In this document: piece by piece, positions 55,963 to 64,000 of the stretch | How positions within the stretch are numbered: position 1 is the stretch's first letter | Layout: the number at the start of each line of letters is the position of its first letter | Source of the DNA: Gonatopus flavifemur | Taxonomy: Eukaryota; Arthropoda; Insecta; Hymenoptera; Dryinidae | Direction of reading: 5' to 3' | Length of the DNA: 64,000 nucleotides | NCBI GenBank assembly: GCA_018340375.1 | Contig: JAFFJZ010000016.1 | Span: 3,789,372 to 3,853,371 of the forward strand | Position numbers and translations under genes: made by a program | Notes under the pieces: generated by a model | Databases searched by the model: none | Seen by the model: the letters and a program-made list of their open reading frames with translations, nothing else | What the model was told of the DNA's origin: nothing

Positions 55963-57752
55963 TTACCCTGCCCTATCCAGGTCCACCTTCTTGAGGCGGA
56001 GGATGGACTGTACGAAGGAGTCCACCGCCCGCCAACTGGAGTCACTTCGGAGCATCAGACTCACAATGTTCTCGGGAGTGATGTCTCCGAGCTCCGTCAC
56101 TCGAAAAACGTGTGTTTGGCATGCTCCCTCTTGTCGGGACAATAGAGGCACTCGGGGGACGCTACTTTTCCCATTTGGTGCAGGTACTTCCTGAAGTATC
56201 CAGGGCCAGTAAGAAACTGGGTCAGGAAGTACCCCACCTCCCCATGCTCGCGTTCTGTCCACGGTCTGACCAGAGGAATGAGTCTTGCGGTCCATCTTTC
56301 CCTGGTCTCCTCATCCCAGGAGGCCTGCCACGCGAGGAACGTGCGGGTACGTTCCTCAGCCACCACTGCGCTTCTTTGCTCTCCAGCCCTGCTTCGCCGG
56401 AAGATGTTTTGTCGTTCCCTAGCGAGAAGCGCAACGGGAACGACTTCGGACACGACAAACACCGCAGGACCGTAGACCGTGCGATATGCAGACGCGACTC
56501 GGAGCGCTCCGAGTCTTTGGACTCGCTCAAGTCACCTAAAGCAGCTGTTCTTCTTCGTGGCATGCCCCCAGATCTCGGCACCACATAGGAGGACCGAGTT
56601 GACCATGGACATCAACAATCTACGTCTGCTCGACTTTGGGTCACCGACATTCGCCATTAGCCTGCTAAGAGCTGTTACCTTCTCAGCGGCTTTGTCGGCA
56701 GCCTTCCATGTGTGGTCCCGGAAGCTAAGCCTCCGGTCCGATGTGAGAACCACGATCTCTGTCTTACTGAGAGCCAGAGATAACCCATGCTCCCTCATCC
56801 AAGCTCTGATGCGTCGCATCGCCTAGTTGAGTACTAGTTGAGCTTGTGCAACGTCGCGGGCCTCCATGAGTAGGCCAACGTCGTCCGCAAACCCAACTAG
56901 TAGGGACTCATCGTGTATCTCCAACCTCAGCAGACCGTCATAAGCGACGTTCCAAAGATCGGGGCCCTGAATAGACCCCTGCGCCGCTCCCGACGTGATT
57001 TCAGTTCTCTCCCAACCCGCGGTAGTCTCGTGAACGAGAACACGGCCCTATAAATAGTGGTCCACCATCCTGAGGAGGTACAGAGGCGGACGAAACGTAT
57101 GCTCCAATGCCCAGAGCATGTCGCTCCAGCGTGCGGAGTTGAACGCATTCCTCACGTCCAACGTCACGAGGAAGACCACCCGTCTAGAGTGAAGATTGTG
57201 ATCCTGCACGCGCCGCACGGCCTCCAATACCTCCTGGACCGCATCGAGGGTCGAGCGATCCACACGGAACCCGTACTGCTGCAGTGACAGGCCACCCGCC
57301 TCATTGATCGCCTGAAGCAGTCTCCCCTTGAGGAGCCTTTCTGACACCTTCCCCGCTGTGTCTAACATGCACAGCGGCCGGTGAGAGGACGGCATCCCTG
57401 AATCGCCTGTACCCTCCTCGATGAGAGCAAAGCGAGCGAGCTTCCAGCGTGCGCTGAAGACACCAGCCGTCAGGCATGCGTTGTACATGTCTAACAGCAA
57501 GTAGGGTCGACAACGCCACACCATCTTGAAAACCTCCCTCGGCACACCATCCGGACCTGAAGTTTTGTTATTCTTCAGCTGACGTACGGCGACGCTCAGC
57601 TCCCCAGTGGTGGAGGGCGGGATGTCACCCACATCACCGAAGTCTTGGCTCGGCCGAACAGGGTGTGTCGGGAAGAGCTCCGAGACAACTAGCTCTGCGA
57701 GGGCTCCGTCCAACGTGACCGCCGATCGCCAGGCTCCCAGCCTCTGAGTCAC
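55963..57752 (-). pseudogene. R1-clade ORF2, RT and C-terminal zinc motif
   Basis: RT starts with LKNNKTSGPDGVPREVFKMV. LEEG-like and HRPLCMLDTAGKVSERLLKG blocks follow, then QYGFRVDRSTLDAV and VTLDVRNAFNSARW. The catalytic FADD is encoded at 56880-56891, in a frame reading LVGFADDVGLL. The thumb has WMREHGLSLALSKTEIV. The C-terminal zinc motif CLYCPDKREHAKHTFFE is at about 56160-56100. A TAG at about 56826-56828 and shifts near 57050, 56540 and 56460 break the product. Confidence 0.88.
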
Positions 57753-58982
57753 AATTCTGTAACCCAGACCCCAGGGGTCCGCGTCGACAGTCAGTGCCAG
57801 CTTTTTTCAACAGGAGTCTTTGCTCTTATTGATAGCCCCGCGGAGCCGTCTCCTCACTGCCTTGTGTTCTGCCGACCTGGTCGCCGCTTCTGGACGATTT
57901 CTTGCCCTCTGAGCGGTCCTGCGTAGTCGAAGACACTACTTGCGCGCATCAGCAATTTCCGGAGTCCACCAGTACACGGGTCGCTTCCCGTGTCGAGGTC
58001 TCCTGCATGACATGGAGGCATCGCACGCGGAAGCCATCAGGCTCATGGTCGTGTCCACAAGAACGTCGACCATTGGAGCCCCACTGGAGGGTCACGGCCC
58101 CCGAGGATATCAGCTGTTCAAATCTTTGAACGTCGACCCGGTTGACGTTCCATCTTCTCGGCCGCCGGGGAGGCACCCTGCCCTCCCGTGCATCCTCGTG
58201 GACCCCAAACTCGATGTACTGATGGTCGCTGCCGTCGTAATCCTCGGCCACTCTCCAGTTCTGGATTCGGGGCGTCAGTTCCTCGGAGGCGAGGGAAATA
58301 TCGGGGATGGTCTCCGAGTATCCTGGGTGACGGGACGTTGAGATGTTGCCAACGTTTAGGACCACCAAACCTCTGCTAGCCGCCATACCCAGGATGTATT
58401 TCCCTCTGGAGTTGGTGCAGTTCATGCCCCACTCCACCGCCCTGGAGTTGAAATCCTAGACAACGACCACTTGAGCAGTCGTGTCTTGGATTGCGTCCTC
58501 CAGGGCATCGATCTTCCACGAAAGGCTGCGATACGATCGTTCGGAGAGAGGTAGCAGCCGAAGACCACCACCCCTCCGCAATCGACCGAGACGAAGCCCT
58601 CGCCGGCACCGTGCCCCCGAACAAGCACCTTGCTGCGATTTGTCACCCAGGTCGCGGCGGTTCCAAGCACGTCTCGGTACCAGTCCGGTGAGTTCCGGTT
58701 CCGGTACTGCTCGCTGATCGCCACCAGGTTGGCGTTCCTCTCTCGCATCATCTGGAGCAGGAGATTATCCGCCACCAGGCTCCCGTTCAAGTTCGCCTGG
58801 AGGAGGTTGAATGTAACTTCTTTTTCTCCCGCTCCAGCACCTCCTTGAAGACCGCACACTCCCTTGTGTCGGGAGCGTGGGCCAGTCGAGCAGACTCTCT
58901 CCCCCTTCCTGCGCAGAGCATGCACCTTGGCTGAGCAGCGCACTCCCTCGCTCCATGTCTCCCTTCCCCACACTTGAAACAA
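57753..58982 (-). pseudogene. R1-clade ORF2, APE endonuclease and linker
   Basis: The endonuclease starts at about 58850 with NLLQANLNGS and continues with LVAISEQYRN and GGVVVFGCYLSPND. After a break near 58430-58450 the second half contains TSRHPGYSETIPDISLASEE and the catalytic block YDGSDHQYIEF. The enzyme nicks the target strand to prime reverse transcription. The linker to RT (57950-57753) is decayed. Confidence 0.85.
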
Positions 58983-59992
58983 AGGGTGGACCTATCGGTG
59001 GCAGTGCAGGATCGGGCGAGGTGGCCGTATCCGTTACAGCGGAAGCAGCGCTCCACCATCGCCCTCCTCCTGATCCTGCAGTTTACCCAGCCGACCTTGA
59101 TATCCTGATCCTGTCGGCTGAGTGATTTGGCGGCAGTCATTCGATTACACTCTAAGATGGCCGCCCTCTGGCCCCTCATGTATGTTCCAGTTAGAGAGAC
59201 CTTGATGTCAATAACGTCATCAAGATCCACTCGCAGGGCGGCCACTACGTCCTCAATTCCGGTGACGCAGTCCAGATCCGGAATATCGATTATCTCGCGG
59301 GGTTCCAGACTACGCACCACTGCTTCCTGCTCAAGGACGCCCTTCAAGGTGCCAGCGAACTCCCTCTCATCCTTGGTCTTGTTCCCAAGTTCGATTAGGA
59401 GGTCGCCGGCTCGGGTTTTGCGGATGCCCTTGATTCTGGCTTCGGCGTTCTCGGGCTTGACGTGTTTTCTTATCTCACCCAGGACCTGTGCGTACGTCCT
59501 TCCCTGACTCGTTTTGATCAGGATGGCTTCGGTCCTGGGTTTCGATGCTTTTCCCCCCCGCTTTTTGTTTTCATTTTTTTTCTTCTCCTTTCCCTCCGTA
59601 TTTCCCGTTGAGGGCGCCGGGTTGCCACATCAAGGCGACCCGGGGCTCCCCTGTTGGTTGTTATTCGCCCGAGACTCACTCCTCTCCGCCTTCTTGGATT
59701 GCACAATCCCTGGGAGTTCATTCCTGGGAGGAAAGAGGCTCTTGCCCCGTAGGCGTCTCAATTCCACCGGTTGCTGCGACCGGTGTTTCACGCATTTTCG
59801 AAGAAGAAGGATTCCTTTCTTCCCTTTCCTGTTCCCCTCTTGCCCTCCTTCCGGACTCGTTTCCGGGCTCCTGTGTCTCTCGTCGGGTGCAGCAGGGGGT
59901 GCGTGGATGACAGCCGTGGCCTTCCTAGCCTCAGACATCAATCTTTGACCAGACCGCTCGGCTGCCCTCCTCGCCTCCCTGTTTTGCTCCAC
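58787..59992 (-). pseudogene. R1-clade ORF1 (gag-like) with three CCHC knuckles
   Basis: The downstream part (59347-58787) has CFRCNGYGHLARSC, CFKCGEGRHGAREC and CMLCAGRG, the zinc-knuckle array of R1-clade ORF1 proteins, and overlaps the ORF2 start. The upstream part is basic and Arg and Ser-rich (MEQNREARRAAERSGQRLMS) and is broken by shifts near 59720 and 59510. It is open towards 60020, so the true start is missing. Confidence 0.82.
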
Positions 59993-60022
59993 CCACGTGA
60001 GACTGGCGTCGAACGCCCGAGC

Positions 60023-60108
<86 letters not shown>
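60023..60108. repeat. GATGAC hexanucleotide microsatellite
   Basis: About fourteen perfect GACGAT units at the 5' end of the R1-clade element. Whatever the frame, it encodes simple repeats (Asp, Ser or Arg-His), so open frames across it are not genes. Confidence 0.95.
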
Positions 60109-60650
60109 TTCAACGTTTAGTACGAACAAATTCATCATATGGTCAGCCCTCCACTGACAATAATGAGCGACTCTGACAAAGCAGTGAGGAATGTGTTCAA
60201 ATCAATATTTCCAACTGCTCAAATCAACGGTTGTTCGTTTCACTATCCTCAAGTAAAAATTCATGCTTCATATTATTTCATGTAATCCTCATCATCATAT
60301 ATCATCATCATATCTGAATTGGAAATCACTTCCCTGCTTCAAATCTTGAATTGATTCGAATGGGAAATACGGATTTGCACCATGACGGGTCTCCCCTGCA
60401 ATGAACAGATTCACGCCATTCCAAAATATTCTCTAATAGAATCCATGTAGAAAGACATCCACAATTGTGAACGATCACTACTCCCTGGTTGAAAAATGTT
60501 ATTGAATTCCTATTGATTCATGTTGAGTCCGATACAGAAACATATTTCAAATCGAGAACCGAATCGGATCGACTTGTTTTTGCATCGGAATTGAATATAA
60601 AAAATATTTCAACTCTCTATAATTCTTTTCTATAGGCAATTGATAGGAGA
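60109..60650. other. Unassigned AT-rich sequence
   Basis: CATCAT-like words at about 60285-60325. No gene or element boundary was recognised. Confidence 0.4.
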
Positions 60651-60983
60651 ATGAAGAAGATTGAATTCAAGGGAAGAATGAAGAATTTGCCGAATAATGA
60701 AATAGAGATGATCGATGAAAGGATTTTGAACATAGTAACGCTTGCGTATCTACCAGCGAACACGATACAAATTGGGATGGACTTGATGAAAAATGAATGC
60801 GAGAAGTTGCCCACACATCTGCATCCATATTTTGGAAAATTTTTTCAATGTTTTGATCATTTTTGGATGTCACAGATTGAACCAGAAGGTTTCAGTCTGC
60901 ATAAGGCATTCAACTTTACCAACAATTTGGCGAAGACCAATCACCGGTTTCTTAACTCTTCCTTTTTGAAAAAAAGTGCGTGA
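60651..60983 (+). pseudogene. Possible MULE-type transposase fragment
   Basis: The 110-codon frame contains LAYLPANTIQIGMDLMKNEC, HPYFGKFFQCFDHFWMSQI and FNFTNNLAKTNHRF. The order of an LAF(V)P block, a YF...F block and a TNN...H block recalls the C-terminal part of MULE-like transposases in insect genomes. The W-N-M and E-G-W residues typical of the family are not clear. Short, with no TIRs found; tentative. Confidence 0.35.
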
Positions 60984-63466
60984 CAATGGCTCGGTAAGTT
61001 GAATAACACTAAGTGTTTATGAAGCTACCATACATGGGATCAAGCGATTCACGAAGTACGAAGTGGGGATTCACATCCCAAGAAGTCATATTCCGACAAA
61101 TCGTTATTTGTTCGTCTATTGGAATCCACAAGAACTGAGTAATACAATTGGAACAAGAATAATGGGGATATTGAACTTCCGGGATATAACCGGTCGGGAT
61201 GCAAAATTTTGGATCAATCGGTTTTCGGAATGAGTGAACTCCGGTATAAAACAGGTCTACCGCTGAAAATTTTGCTGTGAATATACCCACATAGCACTAA
61301 TGTTCATCCTCAGGATGTCTCCGACATTCATGCGAATTTCAATACTTTGCCTTCGTCCGTCTTGTTGAGTTTGTCGTATTTGCACAAATGTTGGAGGCGT
61401 TCTGAGAAAGCGTTCTGAGAGAAAGGAGAGTACGCAAAATACAGTTTTCACGGATACCTGGGGATTGAATATTTCCTATGGTTCCCGACAGGTTTTCTCC
61501 CGTAAAAACCAAATATGATAACACAAATGGCGGGAAATCCAGGGAAGATTTCTGACCAGCCAAAAACATGCTTCAAGTTGTCTATTTTCAGTTTCGTAGA
61601 ACAATACTCGGTATGTGTTCATAACGGCAATCTGCTGGTTGCCCAAATGATGTTTCGGACTATTTCCTGTGTAATTATTGAAGATGACCTTGACTGAGAT
61701 GAAAATAAATGGGGATGAGACATCAAGATCGGAAAATGTGCCTAATACTCACCCTAGCAGAAATCATGTTAGTATTTCTCTAAGATATTACGAAGCTGTA
61801 TAGGCCAGGCAAGTCCGTCACAAGGGCCTGATGAGGTCTTTCAAGGTCTAGAGAATGAGTGAAGTGATTTCCACTGATGTGATTTGCGGAACTATTCGAA
61901 AACATATGAATTTTTCCTGCCAAGTGTAAAAGATTCGCGACGCGCGCTTATCATGTTCTCTTACGATTATGTTCATTCCATATTTTCTATGATACAGAAA
62001 TCCTCCATGTGAGGATAGAAATACGGTCCGACACTGGCTCAGTATTGCTGCTGTATCGGCAAATCCACAGCCGGAATTTTGGAACAAGGTGAAGTGGAGG
62101 TATTGGCGGAGGGGGAAAAACCTGTTGGGGAGCATAGGAAATATTCAATCCCCCAGGTGACCGTGAAAACCGCTATTTTGCATACCCTTCTTTCATACTA
62201 TTGTAACAAACACGATGCAACTGACTTGTATTATTTGGAATTCCAATTCCTATTCTACATTCTAAATGAATACAAAAATGTTAAAAAACAATCAATTATA
62301 AACGAGACTATTATTCTCAATCCTATTCTCTATTCTACATTATTAATGAAAATGGATTATAGGAAAATCATGATCAGAACTTTAGAAAACCGTTATTCTT
62401 TAAGAGAAACAATGTTCTCAAATTGTTCGGATTGTGTTGAATGAGAGATCTTTTAGAATGCTTATTCGCAAAGATATCATCAACAAGTGTTTGTGCCATG
62501 TGTGTATGACCCGTACATTATTGATGCATGGTTAGAAATATGAACCATACATTCCAATTCATATTTGGAACAACTCAGCATACATAATAGAAATACACAT
62601 GAGTACCCATACAGCACCGAAGATTTCATTAAGATTGCAGGAATCTAACGTTTGAAATATTGGAATATTCCTGTGATGTTGCTGTATGTGACACTGTGGT
62701 CTCAAAGTATCTTCAGAAACATTGCAATGACTGCTGATCTGACATGCCAATACAATATTTCTGGAATATCTCAAGCACAATTATGGAATATTCCATTGTA
62801 ATGTTCCTTTTATAGTATATCAGAGACATTGCAAATGGATAACATTTCAATTGACAGATTTTCGACATATTCCTGTGGAAGGATACTGAAATGTAATGAA
62901 GATAAAAGATTGAAATGCAATTGCGACATTACTGGAACACTGTTAGAAAAATATGTCTCAATTTTAATGATAATTATTATGAAGTTTTTTCCATCATATT
63001 ATTATCAGATTGGATAAGGTATTGTATATTGAAAATTGTGTGTTAAATTCAATAACAATTATTATGAATGTTTGCACATAAAATTATTTTGAAATTCGAT
63101 AATGTGCCGTATATTACAATTAATAATCTCAAATTATGGGAAATGAGAAAAAAATCCTAAAATCCTAATGAGAGAAAATTGAGAATTTCCTTGATAATAT
63201 TCTGAAATCAAACAATATTTTTATGTATCCTCTTTGCCTTCTCGCCCTCTATCACAACTAACCCTCTTCTTTCCTCTGTTCGACCTATCCCCGACCCTAA
63301 CTCCTCCATCTGCTTGTCTGACCATACCTCTATCTTTTCTCCTTTCTCTATTTTCCTGTCTGATACTGACTCACCATTCCCTACTGTCCCTGCCTTCTCG
63401 TCTGATCCTAACTGCCCTTTCTCTACTCTCTAATTTTCCGCACGATGCCGCCACTATCCTCTTCAC
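60984..63466. other. Unassigned region with an inverted repeat pair
   Basis: About 61415-61505 and 62095-62195 are inverse copies sharing GGGATTGAATATTTCCTATG. Segments at about 62650-62830 repeat GGAATATTCC-like words. Open frames of 60-120 codons have no recognisable family. No gene is supported. Confidence 0.4.
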
Positions 63467-64000
63467 CAGTGTTGCCAGAACAGCAACACGGTTGCTAGAT
63501 TTAGCACTATGAAAACATTTCTACCCCTGAATTTTTAAGTACAGCACTTAGCACTATGGATAGCACTTAGATTAAATATCTAGCACTATTTTTTCAAATG
63601 GAACATATATTTATAGGTCATTACTAATTGAAAATTTTAATTATCTGAGCTATTTGCATAATGGAAAGTTCTATAATTTATATGAAGAGTTTCCTTCTAT
63701 GCCAAAGGATTATTTAAATTGAAATTATTCGTTGGAATAAAAAGTATGTATTGTATCGTGATTGAGGATTATTATTGGAAATATGTTGATTATTGAATAA
63801 ATGATTACCTGATGGCAAAATTTTCAAGGATTAGTTTGATTCACCCTAAGGGGATAGGTCTTGCAGCATATCTATTTTGAAAAAAATCATTATATATATA
63901 TATATATTCGGTCAAATAAAAATATTGTTTTGTTAGAAAAAAGTCCAGTTTACAGCAGGGTTGGAAGTCATTCAATTAAAACTCATTTGAATTGACGTTC
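63467..64000. mobile_element. Possible end of a hAT-like element
   Basis: CAGTGTTGCCAG at 63467 fits a hAT terminal repeat, and the next bases with TTGCTAGATTTAGCACTATG are of the kind seen in such elements. No second end or 8-bp duplication was found before the window ends. A TA microsatellite lies at about 63892-63908. Tentative. Confidence 0.3.

Larger units (their letters stand above)
55739..60108 (-). mobile_element. R1-clade non-LTR retrotransposon, about 4.4 kb, 5'-truncated
   Basis: On the minus strand the order is ORF1 with three zinc knuckles, ORF2 with APE endonuclease, RT and C-terminal zinc motif, a 3' untranslated region, and an A12 tail at 55739-55750. It is GC-rich against its AT-rich surroundings. 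At the 5' side ORF1 runs into a GATGAC microsatellite. Stops and shifts occur throughout both ORFs. Confidence 0.9.

Noticed and set aside
59931..60157. Frames encoding poly-Asp, poly-Ser or Arg-His repeats
   Set aside because: They arise from the GACGAT microsatellite in any frame.
61009..61569. Possible receptor-like exons on the minus strand
   Set aside because: No transmembrane pattern or conserved motif, and the region has an inverted repeat pair.

Overview
This is AT-rich eukaryotic nuclear DNA, almost certainly from an insect. The repeats point that way: mariner, piggyBac, Helitron, R1-clade and CR1-like non-LTR elements, and a Gypsy-type element with an env gene as in insect errantiviruses. 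The order cannot be fixed from the sequence; a hymenopteran would fit. I see no rRNA, CRISPR or bacterial-style operon. The window is a heterochromatin-like pile of nested mobile elements, and the only ordinary host-type gene I can support is a small THAP-domain gene at about 33250-38500 (minus strand).

Layout. 279-1579: a 1.3 kb mariner with 30-bp terminal inverted repeats (TIRs) and a TA duplication. 2214-22224: a long inverted-repeat (foldback) element with arms of about 1.4 kb. Its right arm is split by a 16.7 kb errantivirus-like LTR element (4131-20874, minus strand, target duplication GGTG) and by a 379-bp MITE (21788-22166). The LTR element carries a broken upstream ORF, gag, pro-RT, RNase H, integrase and env, between LTRs of about 1.5 kb. 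22708-23333: a palindromic element. 23809-30172: the 3' end of a CR1/jockey-like reverse transcriptase, split in frame by a second, 5.6 kb Gypsy-type element (24037-29676, duplication TATA). 30498-31845: an APE-endonuclease fragment of another non-LTR element (plus strand). 32513-33478: four small palindromic MITEs. 33250-38500: the THAP gene, with a 3.8 kb piggyBac in an intron that was only 88 bp long and a hAT-type MITE in its last exon. 39357-41361: a CR1-like element with a PHD-type ORF1. 41586-42271: an R1-clade 3' fragment lying between stretches of the same trinucleotide repeat. 44540-48884: a decayed Helitron. 50480-51060: a degenerate inverted duplication. 53853-55115: a second mariner. 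55739-60108: a nearly complete R1-clade element. 60108-64000: mostly unassigned, with a weak MULE-like fragment and a possible hAT end.

The nesting order can be read directly: the foldback element came first, then the errantivirus-like element; the CR1-like fragment came before the TATA-flanked LTR element; the THAP gene came before both piggyBac and the hAT MITE. All transposase and polymerase genes here carry stops, frameshifts or lost catalytic residues, so none looks autonomous. The THAP gene, in contrast, keeps an open frame through all three recognisable exons once the two insertions are discounted, and may still make a protein with an altered C-terminus.
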